A DNA stretch of 60,966 nt from an uncultured Flavobacteriales bacterium (GTDB taxonomy: Bacteria; Bacteroidota; Bacteroidia; Flavobacteriales_E; Vicingaceae). The notes beneath the pieces were generated by a model, which saw only the letters and a list, made by a program, of their open reading frames with translations, was not told where the DNA came from and ran no database searches. Made by a program: the position numbers and the translations under genes. The DNA is taken from positions 1 through 60,966 of the forward strand of contig CAJXMH010000017.1 of the NCBI GenBank assembly GCA_913056345.1, read 5' to 3'. This document shows positions 26,318 through 36,210 of the stretch, in pieces; the first letter of the stretch is position 1; the number at the start of each line of letters is the position of its first letter.

Positions 26318-29300
26318 TTGGTTAAATATAATTGTCATATTAACAGACTATTGATTTTAGTTGGTCTGCTAGGGTGTTTCTCTCGCTCTGCTTCCGGCAA
26401 GTCTAGAACTTTGCCGGATTTTGACTTTTATAAGGGTCCAAATCTTCATGTACTAGCCGATTCCACGGAAGACGATTCCAATGATGTGAAACTTATATAT
26501 CCCTTTGATGACGAAAGCGATGAGGGGATGAATCAAGGAATGAGTCCGTTATTCTTTGAAGACCCTTCAAACGTTAACAAAGAGTTCAAGTACGATCCAG
26601 AAACTGGAGAGTATAACTATTACCAGCAAATTGGTAATATAAACTACCGAGACCCTGCTCAAATGAGCCTTGATGAGTATTTAAAATACGACATGGAGCA
26701 AAGTCAGCGTGACTTTTGGAGGAAAAAGTCTGCTGCAGAAACGCTTAATGAATCTCAAGGTTTCAGGCCGCAACTGAATGTAAAAGGTGAATTATTTGAT
26801 AGAATCTTCGGTGGGAATACCATCGACATTCGTCCACAAGGTTCAGCAGAGCTTTCGTTTGGAGTAAACATTGCAAGACGTGATAATCCCATTCTTCCTG
26901 AAAGGCAAAGAAGAACTACCAATTTCGATTTTAATCAAAAGATTCAGCTAAATGTAATTGGAAATATTGGTGAGAAACTTAGAATTCAAACGAGTTACAA
27001 CACTGAGGCAACATTTGATTTTGAAAACCAAACAAAAATAGAGTACACCGGCTACGAGGATGAGATAATTCAAAAGATTGAGGCAGGTAATGTTGCCTTG
27101 CCACTGCAAAGCTCTTTGATTACAGGTAGTCAGACCTTGTTTGGAGTTAAAACTGAACTGCAGTTCGGTCGATTGAGGGTGACCTCCATTTTTTCTCAAG
27201 AAAGGGGTGAAAAAAAAGAAATCAACATTACCGGTGGAGCCCAAGTACAAGAGTTTGAAAAGTCTGCCTCTGAATATGAGGAAAACAAGCATTACTTCTT
27301 ATCTCACCTATTTCGAGAAAGCTACGAAAGAAATTTATCAGACCTTCCTCGGGTTATATCTCGTATAAACATTACAGCAGTTGAGGTATACATTACCAAT
27401 ACGCAGGGCTCATTTAACAATACGCGAAATATTTTAGGTTTTACTGATCTTGGTTCTGACCGTAGAATTTACAATCCTCAAGTTGTTTCGAGAGACCCTG
27501 CTTTGCGGGTATCAGACAATAATGCCAATGACCTTTACGCAAATTTAGCAGGGGGCTTTCCCAACGCTGAGCAAATTAGAAGCTTTAATAATGCAGATCA
27601 AGTTCTACAGGCTCAAGGTCTTGAGAGTGGATCAGATTATGAGCGTTTGGAAAATGCTGTTTTACTTTCACCCAATGAATACGTCCTAAACGCTGAGTTA
27701 GGTTATATATCTTTAAATCGCACACTCAATCCGCAAGATGTTTTAGCTGTTTCTTATCGCTACACTTACAACGGAAGAGTCTATCAAGTTGGTGACCTTT
27801 CTACTGATGGAATTGATGGACAGCAGGCACTTTTCTTGAAGCTTCTCAAGGGAACTATTATTGATCCTACTTTACCAAGCTGGGACTTAATGATGAAAAA
27901 CGTTTATTCATTAGATGCCTTTAATGTAAGTCAGGAAAATTTCCAATTCGAGATTTGGTACCTAAACGAAGCAACGGGAGTTGAGATTCCTTATTTTCCT
28001 GAAGGAAGATTTGAAGGTCAGCCATTGATCAATACATTAGGCTTAGATCGAATTTCAGTAGTAAATGAGCCTCAGCCTGACGGAATTTTTGACTTCATCC
28101 CAAATGTGACCATCAATCCTCAAAATGGTAGAATTTACTTTCCCGTGCTGGAACCCTTTGGTTCTTATTTAAAATCACGTTTTAATGATCCTAATTTAGC
28201 ACAGAAATACGCTTACGATTCATTATATACTACCACCCGAATTCTTGCCCAACAAGATGTAGATAAGAACCGATTTACTTTTCGTGGGCGTTACCAATCT
28301 AGTTCGGGTTCTGAAATTTCATTGAACACCTTTAACATTCCCCAGGGCTCTGTAAATGTAACAGCAGGCGGAGCTCAGCTCACAGAAAATGTTGACTATA
28401 CTGTAGACTACAATTTGGGACGCGTGAAAATCTTGAACGAAGGTATTTTAGCTTCGGGTCAGCCAATTAAGGTTACACTGGGAAGCAATTCACTATTTAA
28501 CGTTCAAACAAAAACTTTGCTTGGATCTCGGTTTGACTATCGAATCTCAGAAGATATCAATATTGGGGGTACGGTTCTTAATCTAACAGAACGTCCGCTC
28601 ACTAGGAAGATCAATATTGGGGATGAGCCGATTTCTAACACTGTTGTGGGAATTGATGGAACCTTTAGAACTGAAGCACCAATTTTAAGCCGTGCGGTTG
28701 ATCTGCTTCCGTTTTATTCAACCAAAGAGAAATCGAACTTGACCGTTACTGCGGAAGCTGCCAGATTATTTCCAGGAAATTCTAGAGCCATTACCAAAAA
28801 TGGAATTGCCTACATTGATGATTTTGAAGGTAGTCAAACAGTAATTGATATTAGAGCAGCAAATGCTTGGTATTTAGCAAGTACTCCAGAAGGACAAGAC
28901 GATATTTTCCCTGAAGGAAACCTAAATGGTCGTTTAGACTATGGATTTAACCGCGCAAGATTGGCGTGGTATACTATCGACCCACTTTTCTTCAGAAATG
29001 ATACAAGAACGCCGGGCCATATTCGAAATTCCGATAGCCAGTCTAATAACTTTTCAAGAGAGATTATTGAAACTGAGGTTTTTCCCAATAAAGATCCGGA
29101 TCCCGGTTTAATCAATAACTTACCTACTTTAGATTTAGCCTTTTATCCAAGGGAAAAGGGCCCGTATAACTATGATACTCGAGGTGGATCATTTTCAGCA
29201 GGATTGAATGCTGATGGCTCCCTGCGTGAGCCAAGATCAAGATGGGCAGGAATCATGCGGGAGATTCAGTCTAGTGATTTTGAAGCTTCAAATGTTGAGT

Positions 29301-32300
29301 TTATTCAATTTTGGATCATGGATCCATTCAACGAACAAGATGGAAATCCAAATCACTCAGGAGGAGATATGTACTTTAACATCGGTTCGATTTCTGAAGA
29401 TATCTTGAAAGATTCAAGGAAGAATTTTGAAAATGGTTTTCCGGTAGATGGAAGTAATAATAATACTGATCTTACCATTTGGGGAAGAGTCCCAACTGTG
29501 CAATCAGTGGTGCTTGCTTTTGATAATAATCCTGCATCAAGAGAGTTTCAAGATATTGGGTTAGATGGGCTGTCTGATGCCCAAGAGCGAAATAACTTTG
29601 CCGCATACTTAGACACCCTTGCTACTATCTTGAACCCAGCTGTTTTAAATGAATTTTCAGCTGATCCATCACAAGATAATTACCATTACTATCGAGGTAG
29701 TGACTACGATGCTCAGCAGCTTACTATACTAGAGCGCTATAAAATGTTCAACGGACATGAAGGGAATTCACCCACTGCAGAACAATCACCCGAGGCTTAT
29801 CCCACAGCAGCTACAACCTTACCTGATCAAGAAGATGTAAACAGAAACTTCAACTTGGATCGCACGGAGAGTTACTATCAATATAAAGTGCAATTGAGTC
29901 CACAGGTTTTAAGACCTGAGAATGTTGGGAATAACTACATTACTGATGTAGTAAGAGCTACTAAGAATGTAAATGGAGAAACGAAAGAGGTCAATTGGTA
30001 CCAATTTAGGATTCCTATTCGAGAGCCTGAAAAGGTAATTGGTAATATTCGCGACTTCAAGTCGATTCGTTTCATGCGAATGTTCCTCAGGAATTTTGAT
30101 GAGGAAGTTGTGGTGCGCTTTGCCCGTCTTGGACTTGTTAGGGGAGAGTGGAGAACCTATAACCGAGAAGAAATTCCACCTGGTGATACGCATGGTAGCG
30201 AACCGGGTACTACCACTTTTAACATTGCAGCAGTAAATGTTGAGGAAAATGCCAATCGAGTGCCAATTAATTATACCATACCACCTGATATTGAGCGAGA
30301 GATCGACTTTGGGACGACTAACCTGCGTCAGCTAAACGAGCAATCTTTAATGCTTGATGTGTGTAATTTGCAAGATGGCTTTTCAAAATTCGCTTTCCGT
30401 TATTTGGATTTAGATATTCGGCAGTATAAGCGTTTAAAAATGTTTGCTCATGCTGAAGCAGGTCAACCAGGCGAAGTGTTGAATGATGGGGATGTTTCAA
30501 TTGTATTGCGTTTAGGAACTGATTTTGAAAGCAATTACTATGAATATGAGGTGCCACTTGAAGTAACCCTTCCGGGAGAAAATTCGCCTGAACAAGTTTG
30601 GCCCGAAAGCAACGAAATTGATCTTGAATTTGATAGGTTGATCAACGCCAAGCAGACCAGAAATAGGCAAATTGTCAACCCCTCTTCTGGCGTTAGTGTC
30701 AATCAGATCTTTGAAACAGAAGATGGGAAGAACTTCATTCGGGTTAGGGGTAATCCAAACTTGGCAGAAGTAAGGGTAGTAATGATTGGTGTAAGAAACA
30801 GACGGGGAGGGGCCAACAATCAAAATGATGATGGCTTACCTAAATGTGCCGAGGTTTGGGCTAACGAACTTCGTCTTTCAGACTTTAATAACCAAGGTGG
30901 TTGGGCAGCTCAGGCAAGGGTAAATGCGCAGGTTGCAGACCTTGGAACCATTAACCTTTCGGGAAGTATGAGTACTCCAGGTTGGGGTAGTTTAGAGCAA
31001 AAGCTAAACGAGCGCCAAAGAGAAACAAGGCAGCAATACGACCTTTCTACAAGTCTAGATCTTGCCAAGTTTTTGCCTGAAGCGATCAACCTGAGTATTC
31101 CCATGTATTATTCAGTCTCAGAAAACGTTGTAAGGCCTGAATTCAACCCCTTAGATCCAGATGTTCGCTTGAATGAAATTCTTCGATCCGACGAGTTGAC
31201 CGACGATTATAAAGACAGTATTCGTAAAATAACCGATGACTACACCCGCAGAAGAAGTTTGAATTTTACCAACGTCAAAAAACTACCCGGGCCAAATAAG
31301 AAGAAAAGTAATATTTATGATATTGAGAATTTTTCATTTACCTATGCTTACACAGAAATCTTTCAGCGTGACGTAAATACTAAGTTTGATAGGCAGGAAA
31401 CGTATCGTGGTGCAATTAATTACGCTTTTTCTGGAAGGCCAAAGAATATAGAGCCTTTTAAAGAGTGGGAATTCTTAAAAAACAAGGAAGGGTGGGATTG
31501 GCTGAAAGATTTTAACTTCAATCCAGTGCCCACACAAATTAGCATTCAATCCCTTTTTGATCGGAACTACCAAGAACGACAGGCTAGGAACATTACTTCA
31601 ACCGCCGGTAGTTCCTTTGTTTTTGAATCGCCCCCTTTTTACCAGAAATCTTTTAATTGGAGCAGGCTCTACACCCTTCGACATAATTTAACCCAATCTT
31701 TAACCCTTAACTTCAATGCCTCAAATAGGGCGCTAATTGGGGAGCCTCCCGGTGAAGTAAACCGCAACAATGAAGAGGCTTATGAACGCTTTAGAGAAGA
31801 GGTTTGGCAAAATATTCAGCAGTTTGGAGACAATACCAACTACAACCACAATTTTGATTTAAATTATACCCTACCGCTTAAAAAAATTCCGGGGCTAGAC
31901 TTTATAAACGCTAGTGCACGATACGCTGCAACTTTTGCCTGGGATCTAGTCGGGAATCCTCAAGCAGATACCTCGCTCGGTAGTACAATTCGAAATTCGC
32001 AAACCAAGGGAATACAGGCTAACTTGTCTATGGATTTGCTATATAATAAGTTTCAATATTACAAGGATCTAAAAAATCCAAGAATTGATAATCGCTATAT
32101 CTATAAGGAGGAAGAAGAAGACGAAGAAAAGGGAAAGAAAAAGAAGAAAGAAGGTAAGAATAAGCTTGAATCTATTGAAGAGGAAAAGGAAGGGATTTCT
32201 GATAAGCGAACAGAGGCATTAGAGGAAGAGCCTGATACAACTAAAAAGAAAAAATTCATTCTTCAACGGTATTTAATGGATAATGCCATTTTCGCCTTAA

Positions 32301-33649
32301 CCAGCTTGAAAACCATTACTTTCAATTATAACGAAACACAAGGTACGGTGCTTCCTAACTTCGGGCAAACAGCTTCTATTCTAGGAATGAATGGCGGATG
32401 GAATGCGCCCGGATGGGGTTTCGTAGCTGGGTTTCAAGAGCCTGAAGATGACTACTTGTTTCGGGCTCTAGACGAGGGTTGGCTGGTAGAAGATATTTTT
32501 GTTAGCGGAGACTTTTCTAAAACCTTCAATAAGACTCTAAATCTACGAGCCACTATAAAGCCGATTGATGGTCTGCGAATTCAACTCGAGGCTAGTCAAA
32601 CAGAGTCACAGAATGTGAGCCGATACTTTTTCTGGGATGATAGCTTAGCATCTCCCACCTATAATTTTGATGCACCACCCATAATAGGAGGGAGTTATAC
32701 GGTCTCTTTTATGGCTTTTAATACGGCATTTGTTTCAGATGATGAGAACACTTTCTCAAACGCAACTTTTGATCAATTAAGAGAAAACCGCTCAGTGATC
32801 TCAAGAAGACTTGGGACTGAAAATGTAAACTCTTCGAATAGAGGAGAGTTTGCTGATGGTTATGGAGAAAGCTCCCAAGAGGTATTACTCTACTCTTTTT
32901 TATCGGCTTATTCAGATAAAGACCCCAATCAGATCACCATTAGAAACTTCACCGATATTATGCCGATGCCCAATTGGAATGTAACCTATGACGGGCTTTC
33001 TAAATTGCCATTCTTTCAACGCTACTTCAGAAGCATCACCCTTAATCACCGCTACCGTTCAACCTTCAGTGTAGGGTCTTACACTAGAAACCCAAATTTT
33101 GCATTGCAAAATGGGGATCCAATAGCTAGAGACGTAAACAATAACTTTATAACTGATAAGCAATTTAACACAGCTAACATTGTAGAGCAGTTTAGTCCTT
33201 TGATCAATGTTGATATGACCTGGAAAAACAGACTGATCACTCGGGTAGAATTAAGGCAAGATCGTAACGTTTCTTTAAGCTTTGCAAATAATCAAATTAC
33301 GGAGGTAAAGGGAAAAGAGTATATCATTGGTTTAGGTTATACCTTAACCAATATGAAGCTTCCTTTTAAGGTAGGGAAAGTAGAACGAGCGAGCAATTTA
33401 GACCTTAGAGCAGACATATCCTTGCGTGACAACAGAACGATTATCCGACGAATCGTAGAGAATAGAAACGAACTTACCGCGGGTCAACGAATTTTCTCTA
33501 TTAAATTTACAGCCGATTATCGCTTTAGCAATAAGTTGAACCTAAGGCTCTTCTATGATCGTGTAGCGAATACACCGCTTATTTCTTCGACCTTCCCAAC
33601 AGCCAATACAAATGCAGGAATAAGTTTACGTTTTACCCTTTCTCAATAG
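26318..33649 (+). CDS. sprA: Type IX secretion outer-membrane translocon SprA
   Basis: A 2443-aa giant outer-membrane protein forming the T9SS translocon, a single-chain barrel of about 36 strands. Recognisable segments: FGGNTIDIRPQGSAELSFG and the following IGEKLRIQTSYNTEATFDFENQ, NGIAYIDDFEGSQT, and repeated barrel strands to the C-terminal FTLSQ. The length is close to F. johnsoniae SprA. The start is a TTG at 26318: an in-frame TAA lies at 26300, no ATG intervenes, and the first in-frame ATG is about 70 codons later. From the TTG the protein has a plausible signal peptide. A strongly charged Glu/Lys stretch occupies about residues 1929-1983. It would export both sorting-domain proteins in this window. 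Confidence 0.96.
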   Translation: MVKYNCHINRLLILVGLLGCFSRSASGKSRTLPDFDFYKGPNLHVLADSTEDDSNDVKLIYPFDDESDEGMNQGMSPLFFEDPSNVNKEFKYDPETGEYNYYQQIGNINYRDPAQMSLDEYLKYDMEQSQRDFWRKKSAAETLNESQGFRPQLNVKGELFDRIFGGNTIDIRPQGSAELSFGVNIARRDNPILPERQRRTTNFDFNQKIQLNVIGNIGEKLRIQTSYNTEATFDFENQTKIEYTGYEDEIIQKIEAGNVALPLQSSLITGSQTLFGVKTELQFGRLRVTSIFSQERGEKKEINITGGAQVQEFEKSASEYEENKHYFLSHLFRESYERNLSDLPRVISRINITAVEVYITNTQGSFNNTRNILGFTDLGSDRRIYNPQVVSRDPALRVSDNNANDLYANLAGGFPNAEQIRSFNNADQVLQAQGLESGSDYERLENAVLLSPNEYVLNAELGYISLNRTLNPQDVLAVSYRYTYNGRVYQVGDLSTDGIDGQQALFLKLLKGTIIDPTLPSWDLMMKNVYSLDAFNVSQENFQFEIWYLNEATGVEIPYFPEGRFEGQPLINTLGLDRISVVNEPQPDGIFDFIPNVTINPQNGRIYFPVLEPFGSYLKSRFNDPNLAQKYAYDSLYTTTRILAQQDVDKNRFTFRGRYQSSSGSEISLNTFNIPQGSVNVTAGGAQLTENVDYTVDYNLGRVKILNEGILASGQPIKVTLGSNSLFNVQTKTLLGSRFDYRISEDINIGGTVLNLTERPLTRKINIGDEPISNTVVGIDGTFRTEAPILSRAVDLLPFYSTKEKSNLTVTAEAARLFPGNSRAITKNGIAYIDDFEGSQTVIDIRAANAWYLASTPEGQDDIFPEGNLNGRLDYGFNRARLAWYTIDPLFFRNDTRTPGHIRNSDSQSNNFSREIIETEVFPNKDPDPGLINNLPTLDLAFYPREKGPYNYDTRGGSFSAGLNADGSLREPRSRWAGIMREIQSSDFEASNVEFIQFWIMDPFNEQDGNPNHSGGDMYFNIGSISEDILKDSRKNFENGFPVDGSNNNTDLTIWGRVPTVQSVVLAFDNNPASREFQDIGLDGLSDAQERNNFAAYLDTLATILNPAVLNEFSADPSQDNYHYYRGSDYDAQQLTILERYKMFNGHEGNSPTAEQSPEAYPTAATTLPDQEDVNRNFNLDRTESYYQYKVQLSPQVLRPENVGNNYITDVVRATKNVNGETKEVNWYQFRIPIREPEKVIGNIRDFKSIRFMRMFLRNFDEEVVVRFARLGLVRGEWRTYNREEIPPGDTHGSEPGTTTFNIAAVNVEENANRVPINYTIPPDIEREIDFGTTNLRQLNEQSLMLDVCNLQDGFSKFAFRYLDLDIRQYKRLKMFAHAEAGQPGEVLNDGDVSIVLRLGTDFESNYYEYEVPLEVTLPGENSPEQVWPESNEIDLEFDRLINAKQTRNRQIVNPSSGVSVNQIFETEDGKNFIRVRGNPNLAEVRVVMIGVRNRRGGANNQNDDGLPKCAEVWANELRLSDFNNQGGWAAQARVNAQVADLGTINLSGSMSTPGWGSLEQKLNERQRETRQQYDLSTSLDLAKFLPEAINLSIPMYYSVSENVVRPEFNPLDPDVRLNEILRSDELTDDYKDSIRKITDDYTRRRSLNFTNVKKLPGPNKKKSNIYDIENFSFTYAYTEIFQRDVNTKFDRQETYRGAINYAFSGRPKNIEPFKEWEFLKNKEGWDWLKDFNFNPVPTQISIQSLFDRNYQERQARNITSTAGSSFVFESPPFYQKSFNWSRLYTLRHNLTQSLTLNFNASNRALIGEPPGEVNRNNEEAYERFREEVWQNIQQFGDNTNYNHNFDLNYTLPLKKIPGLDFINASARYAATFAWDLVGNPQADTSLGSTIRNSQTKGIQANLSMDLLYNKFQYYKDLKNPRIDNRYIYKEEEEDEEKGKKKKKEGKNKLESIEEEKEGISDKRTEALEEEPDTTKKKKFILQRYLMDNAIFALTSLKTITFNYNETQGTVLPNFGQTASILGMNGGWNAPGWGFVAGFQEPEDDYLFRALDEGWLVEDIFVSGDFSKTFNKTLNLRATIKPIDGLRIQLEASQTESQNVSRYFFWDDSLASPTYNFDAPPIIGGSYTVSFMAFNTAFVSDDENTFSNATFDQLRENRSVISRRLGTENVNSSNRGEFADGYGESSQEVLLYSFLSAYSDKDPNQITIRNFTDIMPMPNWNVTYDGLSKLPFFQRYFRSITLNHRYRSTFSVGSYTRNPNFALQNGDPIARDVNNNFITDKQFNTANIVEQFSPLINVDMTWKNRLITRVELRQDRNVSLSFANNQITEVKGKEYIIGLGYTLTNMKLPFKVGKVERASNLDLRADISLRDNRTIIRRIVENRNELTAGQRIFSIKFTADYRFSNKLNLRLFYDRVANTPLISSTFPTANTNAGISLRFTLSQ

Positions 33650-33689
33650 TTACTTATTCCTAATTTAGCCTTAAATAAAAGCCATTAAA

Positions 33690-34067
33690 ATGAAAATTCC
33701 TGCTGAATTAAAATATACGAAAGACCATGAATGGGTAAGTGTTGATGGAGACATTGCAACTGTAGGTATCACAGACTTTGCTCAGGGTGAGCTCGGAGAC
33801 GTTGTATATGTTGAAATTGAAACAGAAGGTGATGAACTTGACGAAGGTGAGGTATTTGGAACTGTAGAAGCAGTTAAAACAGTATCTGACCTATTTATGC
33901 CTGTTTCCGGAGAGGTAGTTGAGGTTAATGAAAAGATTGAATCTGAACCTGAAGTGGTTAACGATGACCCCTATGGCGAAGGATGGATGATTAAGGTAAA
34001 GCTAAGTGATGCAGGTCAGCTTGACTCTTTACTTGATGCATCTGCATACGAAAGTGAAGTTGGCTAG
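33690..34067 (+). CDS. gcvH: Glycine cleavage system H protein
   Basis: A 125-aa lipoyl carrier that shuttles the aminomethyl group between the P, T and L proteins of glycine cleavage. The lipoylated lysine is K63 in [11 protein letters not shown], within the usual FGTVEAVK motif; the HEWV motif near residue 13 is typical. The length is normal. It is 40 bases after sprA, while the partner gcvP lies 13 kb away, so the system is scattered. Its end overlaps the VanZ gene. Confidence 0.97.
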   Translation: MKIPAELKYTKDHEWVSVDGDIATVGITDFAQGELGDVVYVEIETEGDELDEGEVFGTVEAVKTVSDLFMPVSGEVVEVNEKIESEPEVVNDDPYGEGWMIKVKLSDAGQLDSLLDASAYESEVG

Positions 34068-34413
34068 GAGAAGTCAAATTTGGTGGTTGTTACCCATTTC
34101 TTGGGTGGTAATCATTGCTTATTTGAGTTTTATACCCTTAGATCAACTCAATCTTCCCAAAGCCTTAAGTTTAGATAAGATTTTTCACCTTGGCGTTTAC
34201 GCTATCTTAGTCTTATTTTTTGGCTTTCCTTTAAAGCCTTTTTCTAGACCATTCTATTGGTCCATCGGTTTTACTATACTTTTTGGATTGTCAATTGAAT
34301 TTATTCAGCATTACCTGATACCAAACAGAAGGGGAGACGTTTACGATGTCTTAGCTAACCTCTTGGGAGTAGCTCTTGGAGTTATACTTTTAAAAAAGCT
34401 TAAAATAACTTAA
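34036..34413 (+). CDS. VanZ-family small membrane protein
   Basis: A protein of about 125 aa with four short membrane helices and the VanZ signature near the end ([32 protein letters not shown]). VanZ family proteins are linked to low-level teicoplanin resistance in Gram-positives, but in Bacteroidota their role is unknown. The start is uncertain. ATG 34036 lies inside gcvH (32-base overlap); GTG 34054 or TTG 34060 would begin just before the first helix and fit a typical short N-terminus. Confidence 0.75.
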   Translation: MHLHTKVKLARRSQIWWLLPISWVVIIAYLSFIPLDQLNLPKALSLDKIFHLGVYAILVLFFGFPLKPFSRPFYWSIGFTILFGLSIEFIQHYLIPNRRGDVYDVLANLLGVALGVILLKKLKIT

Positions 34414-34486
34414 CATACTTCGCGTTATTAGATAGTAAACACTAGGCTATTTTTATTATTTTAGCTTTCTAAATTGATGATATTTT

Positions 34487-35200
34487 ATGGAACCTAAGAA
34501 AAACGAAAAGGCTGACCTTGAAAATAAAAAAGGGGTTTTCTTTTTAATTGGTTTATCGCTTGTATTAGCAATTGTTTTAGTTGCTTTTGAGTGGAAGACC
34601 TATGAAAAAGGTCCCAATAGTCTTGGGCAGCTTGAAATGGAAGAAATAGAAGAGGAGATGATTCCGATTACGCAGCAAAAGCCGCCACCTCCTCCACCCC
34701 CTCCGCCACCACCCCCTCAAGAAATCTTAGAGATTGTTGAAGATGATAAGGAGATTGAGGATGAAGTTGAGATCCAAGATATGGAAGCGGATATGGAAAC
34801 TGAGATCTTTGAGCAACCTGAAGAGGTAATTGAAGAAGCTGAAATTTTTACCATTGTTGAGGATATGCCATTATTCCCTGGATGTGAAAATGCAGGAAGT
34901 AAGCAAGAGCGTGACCAGTGCACTCAAAACGAGATCTACAAGTTTATTGGTCAAAACACTAAGTACCCCGCAATGGCGAAAGATGCAGGCATTAGTGGAA
35001 CGGTTTATATTCGTTACCTGATTAATGAGAAAGGAAAAGTATCTAACGTAGAAGTGTTAAGAGGAGTTTCTGGCGGAAAGTCACTTGATGACGAAGCGGT
35101 AAGAGTAATCAATTCTTTACCTAAAATGAAGCCTGGTAAACAAAGAGGTAAGCCGGTTAGAGTTCAGTACACAGTTCCAGTTAGGTTTAATCTAAGATAA
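34487..35200 (+). CDS. TonB-family energy transducer
   Basis: A 237-aa inner-membrane-anchored protein that would pass proton-motive force to outer-membrane receptors. A cytoplasmic tail of about 16 residues precedes one helix (about 17-34). Then come an acidic stretch, twelve consecutive prolines (66-77), and a long Glu/Asp-rich periplasmic spacer. A TonB C-terminal domain follows from about residue 155 (YPAMAKDAGISGTVYIRYLI ... RVQYTVPVRFNLR). A Cys pair (FPGCENAG ... RDQCTQNE) precedes the domain, as in other Bacteroidota TonBs. No ExbB/ExbD or receptor gene is near. A terminator follows. Confidence 0.92.
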   Translation: MEPKKNEKADLENKKGVFFLIGLSLVLAIVLVAFEWKTYEKGPNSLGQLEMEEIEEEMIPITQQKPPPPPPPPPPPPQEILEIVEDDKEIEDEVEIQDMEADMETEIFEQPEEVIEEAEIFTIVEDMPLFPGCENAGSKQERDQCTQNEIYKFIGQNTKYPAMAKDAGISGTVYIRYLINEKGKVSNVEVLRGVSGGKSLDDEAVRVINSLPKMKPGKQRGKPVRVQYTVPVRFNLR

Positions 35201-35228
35201 AGAAATAGACAGAAAATGTTTTTAGAAT

Positions 35229-35258
35229 AAAAAGGCTGCTCATTGAGCAGCCTTTTTT
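35229..35258. terminator. Bidirectional terminator after the TonB gene
   Basis: A 13-bp perfect stem AAAAAGGCTGCTC / GAGCAGCCTTTTT with loop ATT and T/A tails on both strands. It serves the convergent TonB and solute-binding-protein genes. Confidence 0.9.
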
Positions 35259-35260
35259 GA

Positions 35261-36118
35261 TTAGTCTATTTCAACGGTATTGATGATTTCGTATCCGAGA
35301 TGTTTTTCAAGAATTCTGTGATAGGCCTTAGTGGCTGTAAAACCAAAACCGCTTTCAAGAAATTCATCAAAAAGAAACTTCCAGCCTGACTCCTTCGGAA
35401 AGGCAAAACCAAAGAATTCGTCATTCTTATTGGCAACTTTGTGCATCTTGATAAAGTCATCATGCTCTTTCATATATTGCCAGAAGGTGATTACATCTGA
35501 ATAGCCGTAAAGTTTTCCTGATTGTGCAATGCTTTCTATAACTTCTTTTGGTGTTTTTACCTCTCTGATTGGCCTATTGGTTCTTCCAATTTTGTCTCTG
35601 AATTCTTTAATGTGATCTTCATGTATACTGCCGGGAACAGTTACAGGATATAAGTCGGCAAATGAGCTTTTGAGCTCTTCTTCGTTTAAGGCTGTTTTAA
35701 CTCCACCTTGGCTTAGTAACACAGATACATTTCTTAAATAAGGTGCAGAAAATGCTAAATTCTTCTCTCTTTCTTTAGTTATGGTAATGGTACCTAGACC
35801 TATTGTGTTAGACTTACCATTTTGTGCTTGAAGCAGCAGTTTATAGAATGATTGCGGCTTTTGATAAATCAGTTCAACATCAACCTCTTTATTTTCCTTT
35901 ACCCATTCTACAAAAGAATTTAGGATGTCAATTTCAATTCCTGTGAGTTTTCCTTTTTCTTCATACACAAAAGGGCTGTTCTCGTGGTAAAATACAGTAA
36001 GCTCAACTTTGTCTCCTGCTTTTACGTTTTCCCACAATACTTCCTCTGCAACTTGTGCCTTTGATGGCTGTAAATTGTAGAAAAACAATAAAATACTGAA
36101 TAGTGTGATTTTTTTCAT
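35261..36118 (-). CDS. Periplasmic solute-binding protein, family 3 type (orphan)
   Basis: A 285-aa exported protein. The signal peptide ends at QPSKAQ (residue 21). The SBP_bac_3 fold is recognisable: an early YEEKGKLTGIEIDILNSFVEWV segment, GLGTITITKEREKNLAFSAPYLRN near 100-125, and the C-terminal FGFAFPKESGWKFLFDEFLES. This family binds amino acids or similar ligands for ABC transporters or signals to sensor proteins. No permease or ATPase lies nearby, so the partner and ligand are unknown; it might act as a stand-alone sensor or wall-linked protein. Confidence 0.85.
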   Translation of the reverse strand: MKKITLFSILLFFYNLQPSKAQVAEEVLWENVKAGDKVELTVFYHENSPFVYEEKGKLTGIEIDILNSFVEWVKENKEVDVELIYQKPQSFYKLLLQAQNGKSNTIGLGTITITKEREKNLAFSAPYLRNVSVLLSQGGVKTALNEEELKSSFADLYPVTVPGSIHEDHIKEFRDKIGRTNRPIREVKTPKEVIESIAQSGKLYGYSDVITFWQYMKEHDDFIKMHKVANKNDEFFGFAFPKESGWKFLFDEFLESGFGFTATKAYHRILEKHLGYEIINTVEID

Positions 36119-36163
36119 GGTTTTAAATTTTCGCGCAAAAGTAGGATAATATCTAGCTATTTG

Positions 36164-36195
36164 TTGGTAGAATTACCGAACTGCGACTATATTTG
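36164..36195 (+). promoter_or_regulatory. Bacteroidota-type promoter of the coiled-coil lipoprotein gene
   Basis: TTG at 36164-36166 and TATATTTG at 36188-36195 are separated by 21 bases, matching the TTG-N~20-TAnnTTTG arrangement. The ATG is 15 bases after the -7 box. Confidence 0.6.
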
Positions 36196-36210
36196 AGTAA
36201 AACATAGATC

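Noticed and set aside
26948-27292. A 114-codon minus-strand frame inside sprA
   Set aside because: It is a shadow of a barrel-coding region without start context or domain.
34678-34720. CCN-rich repeat in the TonB gene as a possible repeat array
   Set aside because: It encodes the normal twelve-proline spacer of TonB.
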